DNA from: JAPPOI01 sp028818055
GTDB taxonomy: Bacteria; Pseudomonadota; Alphaproteobacteria; Rhodobacterales; Rhodobacteraceae
Assembly: GCA_965267405.1 (NCBI GenBank)
Contig: OZ253954.1
Coordinates: 248,001 to 312,000 of the forward strand
DNA length: 64,000 nt
Direction: 5' to 3'
Part shown: positions 44,538 to 53,514 of the stretch, piece after piece
Layout of the letters: the number at the start of each line of letters is the position of its first letter
How positions within the stretch are numbered: position 1 is the stretch's first letter
Position numbers and translations under genes: made by a program
Notes under the pieces: generated by a model
Seen by the model: only the letters and a program-made list of their open reading frames with translations
Database searches by the model: none
What the model was told of the DNA's origin: nothing

Positions 44538-45281
44538 TTAGTCGACTGTCAGTCGGTGTCGATAAAGGTGGGCGTAGTGCGGCAGCATCCGACGATGAAC
44601 CCGCCGGACCCTTTCCGGCGCGTCGTCGATTTCGACATACCGACGTTCCTGCCGTTTCAAGCCGGTCGATTGTGCAAGATTTGCGTGAAACGAACCACCA
44701 TCCCACCAACTGTGAGCCGAAGGATCTCCACCAGCCTCCCAACTCAAAGCTTCCGGCTTAAAGGGAATTTGTACCGCGTCGCAGAACGCTTCTGTGATGG
44801 CTTCGGGTTCTTCAAGTAGGTCGTCGCTGTCGATGACGGGTGGTGCAACACCATTCAAAGCGGTCAACAGATCAAACAGAGCCCGCTGTTCAGGAAAGCC
44901 AACCTCGAGCTCATCAAAGTCCGGCCACTTGTTGAACATCGAAGTAATGGTTTTGGCGGGATCGCGGATCAGGAACGCGTGGGTGAAGTTTGACAAGAAA
45001 TCGGGGGTCCACATGTGGTTGATGTAATGCGGGAAGTCCTTCAGAAACACCGGCCCAGCTTGGGCACGTGACTGAATATCATCCCACACACTTTCGATGG
45101 TTAACTTTGGCGTAGTCTTTTCCCCATCAGTGAACCGCGGCCATAGTGGGTCCTCTCCCTGATACCAGGCTTCGCCAAATGGTTCGTGCAAGCAATCAAG
45201 ATCGCCCCGTTGGCGCATCATCCATTCAAATGCTGTGGAGGTTGATCGAGGAACTGCCCAGAGTGCGATGATTTTGTGCAT
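44538..45281 (-). CDS. Sulfotransferase-family protein
   Basis: This 247-residue protein has the PAPS-binding loop pattern near the N-terminus (WAVPRSTSTAFEWMM) followed by LHEPFG, and HAFLIRDPAKTITSMF at the place of the 3'-phosphate-binding motif. Such bacterial proteins are annotated as sulfotransferases, but their acceptors are mostly unknown. It starts 4 nt after the racemase-like gene and closes the liv-type operon. Confidence 0.78.
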   Translation of the reverse strand: MHKIIALWAVPRSTSTAFEWMMRQRGDLDCLHEPFGEAWYQGEDPLWPRFTDGEKTTPKLTIESVWDDIQSRAQAGPVFLKDFPHYINHMWTPDFLSNFTHAFLIRDPAKTITSMFNKWPDFDELEVGFPEQRALFDLLTALNGVAPPVIDSDDLLEEPEAITEAFCDAVQIPFKPEALSWEAGGDPSAHSWWDGGSFHANLAQSTGLKRQERRYVEIDDAPERVRRVHRRMLPHYAHLYRHRLTVD

Positions 45282-45285
45282 GAGA

Positions 45286-46122
45286 CTACGCTTGCAACGA
45301 TGTCAGAAGATGGCCTTGTTTGCCTTCGGGCGCCACGCCTAAAGTTTTGAAAACACGCCAATAAAGTGCGATATCGTGACCGATGATTGGCTTTCCAAGA
45401 CGTGCCTCCAATTCCGCGGCGTAATGTAGTGGTCTTTGCGCAATTCCGTCCGACGGCCGGCGATAGTTGCTCATTCCATTGATCAGATACGCGTCGACGT
45501 TTGGCGCCTTGTCGGCGGTGTACTCGAATGACTTCCAGATCAGTTCCTCATCGAAACACCAAATACAATCATCGACATCCTGTTGGGACGCGAACCAGCC
45601 TTGGTCATGGAAATTGCCAGCCCAGACAACGTCGAGTCCGGCTTCCCTAAGAAATCCGACCGTTCCTTCGTACCAGCTTTTGCGATGGTAACAGGCGTTC
45701 AGGGCTACTTTTTCCACGTTCAGATCACGCAATGCCTCAACCATTGCGTAGCCGGCCATGTGAAACGGTGTTTCGTAGGTGTCGCTTAGTCGCTCACAAT
45801 GCTCACGTATGCCTTCAACACCTAAGCCGGATGCGTGGACCCAATTCGATCCAACTTGCCCGCAAACATCGACTCCGTTGTTGGCCATGCATTCCACGAA
45901 CTCTTCCAAAAGCCCAAAGTTCTTCTGTCTCTGGTCAAGCCGGTGGGCGTAGTCCGGGACATGCAGCATGCGGCCGTGAACGCCGACCGACCGCGGCGCC
46001 ATTCTCAGAAAATCGGAAGGCGCGGCATCGAAATCATGCGGTGGGCATGTGAACCCCACCTGATGGGGGAACAACTTGTTTTTCGGGTTCGCCCAGTGTT
46101 CTGGCTTTTTGTAGGTGTTCAT
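45286..46122 (-). CDS. Asp/Glu racemase superfamily protein, maleate isomerase/arylmalonate decarboxylase-like
   Basis: This 278-residue protein follows the AMDase/maleate-isomerase pattern: FLRMAPRSVGVHGRML, YAMVEALRDLNVEKVAL, ADKAPNVDAYLINGMSN and LGKPIIGHDIALYWRVFKTLGV. The two usual cysteine positions appear changed: VCGQVGSN where GCTSG is expected, and NGMSN where SGCTN is expected. It may have a different chemistry. The ATG at 46122 is chosen by family length; an in-frame ATG at 46191 is possible. Neither has a strong ribosome-binding site. Confidence 0.7.
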   Translation of the reverse strand: MNTYKKPEHWANPKNKLFPHQVGFTCPPHDFDAAPSDFLRMAPRSVGVHGRMLHVPDYAHRLDQRQKNFGLLEEFVECMANNGVDVCGQVGSNWVHASGLGVEGIREHCERLSDTYETPFHMAGYAMVEALRDLNVEKVALNACYHRKSWYEGTVGFLREAGLDVVWAGNFHDQGWFASQQDVDDCIWCFDEELIWKSFEYTADKAPNVDAYLINGMSNYRRPSDGIAQRPLHYAAELEARLGKPIIGHDIALYWRVFKTLGVAPEGKQGHLLTSLQA

Positions 46123-46403
46123 TGCCGACTGCCACACGTTCGATGCCTTCAGACTTGCACGTTTGGAGAAAACTTCGCGTGTGTCCAACATTTTCGACTG
46201 GACTTGACTGCCAGCAAACCGGCGGCACGATGTAGGACGTCGGGATTTGTCCGGGGTTTTTTGATCGCAAGAGATTTGAGTGTGGAATGATCCTCGATGC
46301 AACGGTGATACTTGTGGTGGCTGATATCGGCGAAGCCTGCGCCTTCATGGAAGATTGCCTTTCCTTCCAATAAAGCTGTTTAACTATCTGAAATTATTTC
46401 ATT
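46123..46403. other. 281-bp gap between livF and the racemase-like gene
   Basis: No convincing gene is visible. Short minus-strand readings exist (one with an AAGGAAAGG before its ATG at 46348) but lack recognisable protein character. The stretch may carry a leader for the racemase-like gene or its true upstream start. Confidence 0.5.
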
Positions 46404-47090
46404 TTAAACGCCGATGTACTGCGCGCTCGTCTCGGCATTCAAGTCATGCATACTGCCAGCCCAAACTGTTTTTCCACGCGCCAAAATGACAGCGCGATCT
46501 GCAACCTGGCGCAGTTCCTTCAGGGACTTGTCGATCAATATGATCGAAACTCCAGTATCCTTTTTGATGCGCGTGATGGCCGCCCAGATCTCTTGACGAA
46601 CGATCGGGGCCAGGCCCTCGGTTGCTTCATCGAAGATAAGCAGTTTTGGGTTCGTCATAAGAGCGCGACCAATAGCGAGCATCTGTTGCTCACCACCCGA
46701 CAATGAGGCCGCTCGCTGCCCTGCTCGTTCTTCAAGGCGTGGGAACAGATCACCTACGGTCTTAACTGTCCACTGCCCCGATCGTGCAGCCGCCGTCAGG
46801 TTCTCACGAACCGTCAGGTCGCGGAAGCACCTGCGCCCTTCCGGGACAAGCCCGATACCAAGGCGCGCAACTTGGTGGCTTTGCAGGCTGTGCAGGTCGT
46901 TATCATTGAATGACAGTTCACCGGCTGACGGGATCATACGGCAGATGGTTTTTACAGTCGTTGATTTGCCCATACCGTTGCGCCCCATCAGCGCCAGAAC
47001 CTCGCCGCTTGCCATTTCGAGGTCGACACCAAAAAGTGCGGGAACCGGCCCGTAGGCTGCGGTCAGATTGGCAAGACGCAAAAGGCTCAT
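46404..47090 (-). CDS. livF: Branched-chain-type amino acid ABC transporter ATPase LivF
   Basis: This 228-residue ATPase has Walker A GRNGMGKST, signature LSGGEQQML, Walker B KLLIFDEATEGLAP and the LivF-type end. It is one of two ATPases of a HAAT-family importer. Its ATG overlaps the livG stop (ATGA). The cargo is unknown; the livFGHMK family also moves amides, urea and aromatic acids. Confidence 0.93.
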   Translation of the reverse strand: MSLLRLANLTAAYGPVPALFGVDLEMASGEVLALMGRNGMGKSTTVKTICRMIPSAGELSFNDNDLHSLQSHQVARLGIGLVPEGRRCFRDLTVRENLTAAARSGQWTVKTVGDLFPRLEERAGQRAASLSGGEQQMLAIGRALMTNPKLLIFDEATEGLAPIVRQEIWAAITRIKKDTGVSIILIDKSLKELRQVADRAVILARGKTVWAGSMHDLNAETSAQYIGV

Positions 47091-47836
47091 GCGTCTTCTC
47101 CTAGATAGGCTTCGCGAACTTCGGCGGATCGCCTTATGTCATCGGTCGTGCCGGATGCAATGACCTTGCCGTAAACCAAAACTGTAATTCTATCTGCCAA
47201 TGCGAAAACGGCATCCATGTCATGTTCGACCAGTAGAATCGGCGCTTCATCACGCAAGGTGTCCAGAAAGCCGGTCAGGAATTTTGAGCCTTCAGCTCCA
47301 AGCCCCGCCATTGGTTCATCCATGACAAAGGCTTTCGGAGACAGGGTCAGGGCAACCGCGATCTCAAGCTGTCGACGCTGACCGTGACTGAGGTTTGCAG
47401 TACGTTCATCTGCTGCATCCGACAACCCAACCCGTTCAAGCGCATTAAAAGCGCGTTCAACGAGCGTTCTGTCGCCAGCAACGCCACTCCAGAAACGCCA
47501 TGGGCGCGCAGATTGTCCGATTGCACCGAGAAGTGCGTTCTCCAACACCGTGTCTTCCATTGCCAGCGCCGAAATCTGGAATGTACGGCCAAGCCCGGCC
47601 TTGGCGCGTGCTTGTGTGTTCTGGTGGGTGACGTCCTGTCCCATCAGGTGCACGCTGCCGGCGTCGGGTCTCAATCCTCCGCTGATCTGTTCAATCAACG
47701 TCGACTTTCCCGCGCCATTCGGTCCGATTATCGCGTGGATTTCGCCTGGAAGAAGATCGATCGAAACGTCATCCGTCGCTTTAAGAGCCCCAAAACTTTT
47801 CGACAGTCCACGAGTTGCCAAGATCGGATCAGACAT
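47087..47836 (-). CDS. livG: Branched-chain-type amino acid ABC transporter ATPase LivG
   Basis: This 249-residue ATPase has Walker A GPNGAGKST, signature LSHGQRRQLE and Walker B AFVMDEPMAGLGAEG, with the C-terminal YLGEDA typical of LivG. It overlaps livM by 8 nt and livF by 4 nt. Confidence 0.93.
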   Translation of the reverse strand: MSDPILATRGLSKSFGALKATDDVSIDLLPGEIHAIIGPNGAGKSTLIEQISGGLRPDAGSVHLMGQDVTHQNTQARAKAGLGRTFQISALAMEDTVLENALLGAIGQSARPWRFWSGVAGDRTLVERAFNALERVGLSDAADERTANLSHGQRRQLEIAVALTLSPKAFVMDEPMAGLGAEGSKFLTGFLDTLRDEAPILLVEHDMDAVFALADRITVLVYGKVIASGTTDDIRRSAEVREAYLGEDA

Positions 47837-48812
47837 GCGGACCTGCCTTTCCGGTCAAAAGGCCCACCACCCCGCCGCGCCCAAACAACACAATCAAAAG
47901 CAAAATCACGCCAAGCCAGATGTGCCAGAAGTCAGTCAATCCACCGAGCCAATGTTCGAGCGCTACGAATATCGCAGCGCCGATAACCGGGCCCATCAAT
48001 CGGCCCACACCACCGATAATGATCAATACGATCAATTCACCTGACAGCTGCCAGCTGAACATGGCGGGACTGACGAAGCGGTTCAGATCGGCAAACAGTG
48101 CGCCGGCAAGACCCGTGATCGCTGCGGAGATTACGAATGCCACCAGTTTCAACCGATATGGGTTCAGACCGACCGTTTCAACGCGCTGAGGAACCTGCCG
48201 TGCTGCATTCAAGGCCAGACCAAAGGGCGATGAACGCAACCGCCAGTGCACGTAAAGCGAGAGACAGAGTGCAACAAAGCAAATTCCGAAGAACTGAATG
48301 GGGACGAGTGTATTCAAACCAGGAAACCCGTTCCGGACATAGATCGACAGGCCGTCCTCGCCGCCGTAAGCGCTCCAAGAGATCGCGAAGTAGAAAAACA
48401 TCTGTCCGAATGCGAGCGTGATCATGATGAAGTAAACGCCAGCTGTTCTCAGGCTAAGAAGGCCGATAATAAGCCCGGCCAAAGCTGCTGCGATAATCGC
48501 GGTTAGCCAGATCACAGGCATGGATTTCGTGCCTTCAGTCGTAAACGGCCCCAGTTCCAGTGGCGTGTAGTTCTGTGCGTGGAACGCGAGGATGCCCATT
48601 GCATAGCCGCCGAGGCCGAAGAAGGCCGCGTGCCCAAGACTGACCAGTCCGCCGATACCAAGCGCGATGTTCAATCCGACCGCAGCAAGCGCCAGTATTG
48701 CCGCGCGTGTCGCGAGCGTGATGGTAAATGGCTCATCCGTCACAAGCGCCCATAACGGAACAACCATAAAGGCCAACAGGGTGACCCAGTTGATCCAGCG
48801 TTCAACAATCAC
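47829..48812 (-). CDS. livM: Branched-chain-type amino acid ABC transporter permease LivM
   Basis: This 327-residue polytopic membrane protein has the LivM pattern: LNIALGIGGLVSLGHAAFFGLGGYA and SPFGLALNAARQVPQRVETVG. The start is a GTG at 48812 overlapping the livH stop (GTGA). It pairs with LivH to form the translocation path. Confidence 0.93.
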   Translation of the reverse strand: MIVERWINWVTLLAFMVVPLWALVTDEPFTITLATRAAILALAAVGLNIALGIGGLVSLGHAAFFGLGGYAMGILAFHAQNYTPLELGPFTTEGTKSMPVIWLTAIIAAALAGLIIGLLSLRTAGVYFIMITLAFGQMFFYFAISWSAYGGEDGLSIYVRNGFPGLNTLVPIQFFGICFVALCLSLYVHWRLRSSPFGLALNAARQVPQRVETVGLNPYRLKLVAFVISAAITGLAGALFADLNRFVSPAMFSWQLSGELIVLIIIGGVGRLMGPVIGAAIFVALEHWLGGLTDFWHIWLGVILLLIVLFGRGGVVGLLTGKAGPHV

Positions 48813-49729
48813 GGACGCACCCCGAACAAGCCAGTTGGGCGCCAGATCAGAACAACGCTCATCAATATGTAAACGGCCATCGAGGCCAGTGCAGACCCAG
48901 TTTGCGTGGCCGCCCCTGACTCCATGAAAAGTTTGAATATTTCTGGAAGGAAGATGCCGCCGAGCGTGTCGGTCAATCCGACAAGCAAGGCACCGACGAA
49001 TGCTCCCTTAATTGAGCCAATACCGCCGATCACGATGACCACGAATGCCAGGATCAAAACAGGCTCACCCATTCCGACTTGGACAGATTGAATGGCGCCA
49101 ACGAGCGCGCCGGCCAACCCGGCCAGCGCAGCGCCAAGTGCAAAAACCAAAGTGTAAAGCTTTGAAATATCGACGCCGAGGGCCGCGATCATCTCGCGGT
49201 CGTTTTCACCAGCGCGAATTTGCACGCCAATCCGAGTTCTGGCTGTAAGCCACCACAGACCCAAAGCCACCAGAACTCCGATGACAATTAGGGTCAAACG
49301 ATACACCGGGTAAAGAATACCGCCGGGCAGCGCGACCGGACCGGATAACCAAGCTGGGATTTCAAGAAAAAGTGGAAACGATCCGAATACCCAACGCGTC
49401 CCTTCGGAAAAGATGAGGATCAGAGCAAAAGTTGCCAAAACCTGATCAAGGTGTGCCGCCTTGTAGAGCCTCCGGATCACAACCATTTCGACCAGTGCCC
49501 CTGCCAAAGCTGCAGCGGCCAGTGCAGCGACCAGCGCCAACAGAAATGACCCAGTGGCGCCGGCAGTGGCCGCAGCGGCAAACGCCCCCACCATGTAGAA
49601 CGAGCCGTGGGCGAGGTTGATCAGCCCCATCACTCCGAAGATCAGCGTCAGACCAGCCGCCATTAAAAACAGCATAACGCCGAATTGCAGTCCGTTCAGG
49701 ACCTGCTCGATGATCAGGATGGTAGACAC
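48809..49729 (-). CDS. livH: Branched-chain-type amino acid ABC transporter permease LivH
   Basis: This 306-residue membrane protein has the LivH blocks FGVMGLINLAHGSFYMVGAF, TRIGVQIRAGENDREMIAALG and GGIGSIKGAFVGALLVG. The start taken is a GTG at 49729 without a visible ribosome-binding site, 55 nt past the binding-protein stop; a perfect 13-bp stem-loop lies between. Confidence 0.9.
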   Translation of the reverse strand: MSTILIIEQVLNGLQFGVMLFLMAAGLTLIFGVMGLINLAHGSFYMVGAFAAAATAGATGSFLLALVAALAAAALAGALVEMVVIRRLYKAAHLDQVLATFALILIFSEGTRWVFGSFPLFLEIPAWLSGPVALPGGILYPVYRLTLIVIGVLVALGLWWLTARTRIGVQIRAGENDREMIAALGVDISKLYTLVFALGAALAGLAGALVGAIQSVQVGMGEPVLILAFVVIVIGGIGSIKGAFVGALLVGLTDTLGGIFLPEIFKLFMESGAATQTGSALASMAVYILMSVVLIWRPTGLFGVRP

Positions 49730-49745
49730 AGTTTTTGGTCAGCAA

Positions 49746-49776
49746 GACGGCGCCGGGCCAATTGCCCGGCGCCGTC
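49746..49776 (-). other. Perfect 13-bp stem-loop between livK and livH
   Basis: GACGGCGCCGGGC and its exact complement enclose a 5-nt loop. No T-run follows on the minus strand, so it is more likely an mRNA-stabilising or attenuating hairpin that raises binding-protein over permease expression than a strong terminator. Confidence 0.75.
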
Positions 49777-49784
49777 CAGCGGTT

Positions 49785-50915
49785 CTACATTTTGCAGTCG
49801 GCCGCGTAGGCGTCTGAGTGATTTTCCAACGCAGTTCCGATGATCTTATTGGTGAACACATCACCTTCCTGGATCACTTCACGAGCATAGATCGTCTGGA
49901 CCGGATGGTTGTTGGGACCAAAAGCGAAATCGCCCCGTGTACTGTCAAAGTTTGCTGCCTTCAGGGCCGCCCGGAATGCGTCTCCGTCATCTGGTGATGC
50001 CGCTTCAACTGCCGAGATCAGAAGGTTTGCCGTGTCAAAGCCTTGGCTGGCGTATAGCGATGGCAAGCGTCCGTATTCAGCTTGGAAGCTTTCAACAAAT
50101 GCGGCGTTGGTCGGATTGTCGATGTCCTTGTTCCACTGGGACGTATTCACGACACCAAGCGCGGCCCCGCCAACGGCTTGCAGAATGCCCTGGTCAAAGC
50201 TGAATGCCGGGCCGACCACCGGAAGGTCAACACCGCTGTCTGCGTATTGCTTGAGGAATGAAATCCCCATTCCGCCGGGCAAGAAGAAGAACACACTGTC
50301 AGCACCTGAAGCGCGAATTTGAGCAATTTCTGCGGCATAGTCGGTTTGACCGAGTTGGGTGTAGATCTCTCCTGCGAGGTCGCCCTCGAAGAACCGCTTA
50401 TATCCTGTCAGCGCGTCCTGACCCGCTGGATAGTTCGGGGCAAGGATAAAGCTGTTCCCGTACCCTGCCGTATTGGCATATGCCCCTGCAGCCTCGTGCA
50501 GGTTGTCGTTCTGCCATGCGACGTTGAAATAGTTTTTGTGACATCCCTTACCGGCAAGAGCCGAAGGGCCTGCATTCGGAGAAAGGTAGACAACGTCTTG
50601 TGCCGTCGCTGCCGGCACAACAGCCATCGCCAGATTTGACCATATGATGCCCGTCATCACATCGACCTTTTCGGACTGAATCATCTTGTCAGACAACTGA
50701 ACCGCGATGTCGGGTTTGCGTTGATCGTCTTCGATTACAACCTCGATGTCGTCGCGACCCGATTGCTTGATGGCGAGCATGAAACCGTCGCGAACGTCGA
50801 TCCCCAATCCGGCCCCTCCGCCGGACAGCGTAGTGATCATACCAACTTTGACGTCTGCCATTGCGCCACCGGCCGTCATCGCCAATGCGGTGGTCAGTGC
50901 CAGTAGTTTGTTCAT
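49785..50915 (-). CDS. Branched-chain-type ABC transporter substrate-binding protein (LivK-like)
   Basis: This 376-residue periplasmic protein has a signal peptide (GAMA-DV), then VKVGMITTLSGGGAGLG and the type I binding-protein layout seen in leucine- and aromatic-acid-binding proteins (VVYLSPNAGPSALAG, then FNVAWQNDNLHEAAGAYA). A GGGAGG lies 8 nt before the ATG at 50915. The ligand is unknown; the downstream racemase-like gene hints at a dicarboxylate or aromatic acid (weak inference). Confidence 0.9.
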   Translation of the reverse strand: MNKLLALTTALAMTAGGAMADVKVGMITTLSGGGAGLGIDVRDGFMLAIKQSGRDDIEVVIEDDQRKPDIAVQLSDKMIQSEKVDVMTGIIWSNLAMAVVPAATAQDVVYLSPNAGPSALAGKGCHKNYFNVAWQNDNLHEAAGAYANTAGYGNSFILAPNYPAGQDALTGYKRFFEGDLAGEIYTQLGQTDYAAEIAQIRASGADSVFFFLPGGMGISFLKQYADSGVDLPVVGPAFSFDQGILQAVGGAALGVVNTSQWNKDIDNPTNAAFVESFQAEYGRLPSLYASQGFDTANLLISAVEAASPDDGDAFRAALKAANFDSTRGDFAFGPNNHPVQTIYAREVIQEGDVFTNKIIGTALENHSDAYAADCKM

Positions 50916-51323
50916 TTGAGTGCCTCCCTGTGGCAAGTCTTTGGAATTCTGGCGTGATTTGATCTGGAATCGTGTGATTTTACCAGCCCGACCGGGGCAA
51001 GAATTCTAGAATCTTTGACGTCGCCAAGAAGAAACTGACGAAATTCTTGCTTTGCGATCACGACATTTTTCCGAGCTGCAACAAGTTTAGGCCTCTGACG
51101 CACCAAGTGCTCAGCGACAAGCGACTGAAATTATTTGAATATTTCTCGAAGCGAAGGGCGCAGCTGGCGATGCTATCGACGCTGTGGATTTGGTGGCCAA
51201 TTCGCGCTTCCTGACAGCGCCTGAAGTTTGCATATAGCCGCCCGGATGTGTAATCTTAAAGCGACGTTGGTGAACGCTGTTTGTTGGTCACGAGTGATTG
51301 GTGTGGTGGGGGATGTCGCTTAA
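50916..51323. other. 408-bp divergent intergenic region
   Basis: No gene is supported here. It must carry the promoters of the liv operon (minus) and of the envelope cluster (plus). A 10-bp palindrome ATTCTAGAAT lies at 51003-51012. I could not pick a convincing -35/-10 pair. Confidence 0.6.
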
Positions 51324-53159
51324 ATGCTGAAAAAGGCGCCGCAGAAGCCCGTACCAAGGGCTTCGGCGAGAAAAACCATCGAAGATGAACTGGCCATTCC
51401 TGCCAACTGGGAGGAACGGTTGGCTATTGCTCGCGCAAAGCGAGAAAAGGTTTTGGCAGCCAAAGCTCGCGCGGAAGAACGGCAGTCGTACGCACATGTC
51501 GAACCCGCTCCAAAGCCGCAAAAGCCAACCATTACACTTGATAAAGCTCAACGGCTGCGTGATCGCATGTCGAAAGACGGCAAGCCAGATCTGGTATCTG
51601 TTGCACCAACTCCACCGAAAGCTGATCTGGTCGCGCCTCCGTTGGAAAAGCTTACCCCTCAAGAGCAAGAGGAACCCGAAGCCATTGCTCCGATCCCAGT
51701 GGTTAGCAATAAACCCCTGCCGGAACTGGTCGCAGCGACCCTGGATGTGGCACCGCCTGAGCCTGTCGTTGCGGAAAAGAAACGGCCAGCGCTGGCTTTG
51801 ATTGCACTGGCAAGTTGCGTGGGACTAGGCCTTGGTTTGGCGCTGGGTATCGGCCTGACAGGGGGTTTCTCGCTTCAGGGTTCACCAAGCCCGACCGAGC
51901 CTCAGATTGCCGATGGCACCCTTAAAACCACACCCACGGTTGAAACGCCCGTGAATTCAGCAATCGTTGGTGCAACAGGTGCAAATGCGCCTCTCGAAAC
52001 TGGTCCCGAGATTTGGCAGGCGCTTCTGACAAACTCACCCGGACCGTCAAATGCTGTTTTCGCGACCGACGCCGGCGTTCGGATTGCAAACGCCAACTTC
52101 TCGAACCCACGAATGACTGTGCCGCTGGTTGAACCCGTACGTGTCTCGGCACCTGCCAATGTTGGCTCTGATACCATCGTTCGCCTTCCCACCGGATGGA
52201 CGACCGCTCCTCGACTTGCGCAACTTGGTTTGCCCGCAGAGTCGGTGCAATCGCAACTGTCGGCGTTTCAACCAATTGTCCGGCCCAAAACCGAAAACGT
52301 TCTGATTGCAGCGTTAGGACCAGACGCCTTCGGTGCGCTGAACTTGGTGACAGAACCAGCAAATCGCGTGTCTATTACGACTTCGCTTTCAGATGCCCCT
52401 GCTCTTTCAACCGATGACATCTTCGCTTCCGCAGTCCCCGTATCTTTCGTCTCGGCGAGCACTCCCGAATTGCGCGCCACCCTGTCGATACCGGTGGCTC
52501 CAGTACCGGATGCGATCGCAATCCGACCCTCACCTTTGGTGAACGTTTTGGTTTCCGCGTCTAGCGAAACCCCTGAGCTCAATCTTCCTGCATTTTCTTT
52601 AAGTTCTGGGGTGTTGAACTCAGCTCCAGAAACAGCATTCGGGAGCGAAACTGTTGCGGTACCCGCGCCGCTTGAGACAGCTTCTCTCGAGTTCGTTTTG
52701 CCAACAGTCGGGAACGCTCCGGCGGGACCTGCCGGTCAAACATTCGCGTCCAGCATTGGACTGACCGCAAGCGAAGCCGCACGATACAATTTGTACTTGT
52801 TTGCACCAACAAGCATCACTGATCCCGATTTGATTGCGTATCAAACCAATCTGACGAGCACTGGTTTCTCACTTGAGACGACCCGCCGCGTTTCTTTCAA
52901 AATCTCGAAAACGCAGATTCGATACTATAACCGGTCCGACGCAGCTGTCGCTAAGCAGTTGGCCGGTGAATTGGGAATAATTGCCCGCGACTTCACGGCC
53001 AACGGTGGTGACGCCGGACGCATTGAGATTTGGATGCAGGGCACCTCGGGTTCCAAACCCGCGCCCGTGGCTCGGAAGACTACGCCAAAGAAGCCCAGAG
53101 TTAGTGAGCAAACACAGCTCACCAACAGCATCATCAACGGACTGCGGACAAGCAAATGA
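51324..53159 (+). CDS. Large single-pass envelope protein with LytR_C-like C-terminal domain
   Basis: This 611-residue protein has a charged, Lys/Glu/Ala-rich cytoplasmic part (1-150), one Gly/Leu-rich membrane helix (about 154-180), a long Ala/Pro/Thr/Val-rich low-complexity periplasmic stretch (about 185-480) and a compact C-terminal domain (about 485-575). That domain has TQIRYYNRSDAAVAKQLAGE and RIEIWMQG, resembling the LytR_C/SPOR-like fold that binds cell-wall polymers. No enzyme motif is seen. It heads the glycosyltransferase cluster. Confidence 0.72.
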   Translation: MLKKAPQKPVPRASARKTIEDELAIPANWEERLAIARAKREKVLAAKARAEERQSYAHVEPAPKPQKPTITLDKAQRLRDRMSKDGKPDLVSVAPTPPKADLVAPPLEKLTPQEQEEPEAIAPIPVVSNKPLPELVAATLDVAPPEPVVAEKKRPALALIALASCVGLGLGLALGIGLTGGFSLQGSPSPTEPQIADGTLKTTPTVETPVNSAIVGATGANAPLETGPEIWQALLTNSPGPSNAVFATDAGVRIANANFSNPRMTVPLVEPVRVSAPANVGSDTIVRLPTGWTTAPRLAQLGLPAESVQSQLSAFQPIVRPKTENVLIAALGPDAFGALNLVTEPANRVSITTSLSDAPALSTDDIFASAVPVSFVSASTPELRATLSIPVAPVPDAIAIRPSPLVNVLVSASSETPELNLPAFSLSSGVLNSAPETAFGSETVAVPAPLETASLEFVLPTVGNAPAGPAGQTFASSIGLTASEAARYNLYLFAPTSITDPDLIAYQTNLTSTGFSLETTRRVSFKISKTQIRYYNRSDAAVAKQLAGELGIIARDFTANGGDAGRIEIWMQGTSGSKPAPVARKTTPKKPRVSEQTQLTNSIINGLRTSK

Positions 53160-53183
53160 ACGCGAGTTTGAGGTAACTGATCA

Positions 53184-53507
53184 ATGGCCGAAAGACGACT
53201 GATTGCGATAATCACGGCAATGTTGCTGGTTCCGAATTCCGCGACCGCACAGGAAAGTGCGACGATTGATCAGCTTCGCCAGATCGAAGAGATGGTCACA
53301 AACCGCGCGTGGCGGCAGTTGTACGACTATTTATCTGCCAACCCGCGTATCGTGTCTGGCAACGGACCACTGGCGACAGAACTTTGCGGCTTCGTGACAG
53401 ATGTCGAGCGCGGTAATCTCGATGTTTTCGTTTCGCCCTGGGATCGGTTTACCAACTCGAACCGTTTCGACGAAAACTGTGTCATACAAACTGCGGCAAT
53501 CTACTAA
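53184..53507 (+). CDS. Small secreted protein of unknown function
   Basis: This 107-residue protein has a signal peptide (MAERRLIAIITAMLLV, cleavage near ATA-QE) and a mature part of about 85 residues with two cysteines (CGFV and NCVI), possibly a disulfide. I do not recognise the family. It lies 24 nt after the large envelope protein gene and 7 nt before the first glycosyltransferase, so it is in the same operon. Confidence 0.7.
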   Translation: MAERRLIAIITAMLLVPNSATAQESATIDQLRQIEEMVTNRAWRQLYDYLSANPRIVSGNGPLATELCGFVTDVERGNLDVFVSPWDRFTNSNRFDENCVIQTAAIY

Positions 53508-53514
53508 CTTCGCC

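Noticed and set aside
46034..46348. 104-codon minus-strand ORF between livF and the racemase-like gene
   Set aside because: Has a purine-rich site before its ATG, but overlaps the racemase-like gene in another frame and lacks protein-like composition.
50960..51012. Possible promoter of the liv operon (TAAAAT with TTGCCC)
   Set aside because: The spacing of about 12 nt is too short for a sigma-70 pair.
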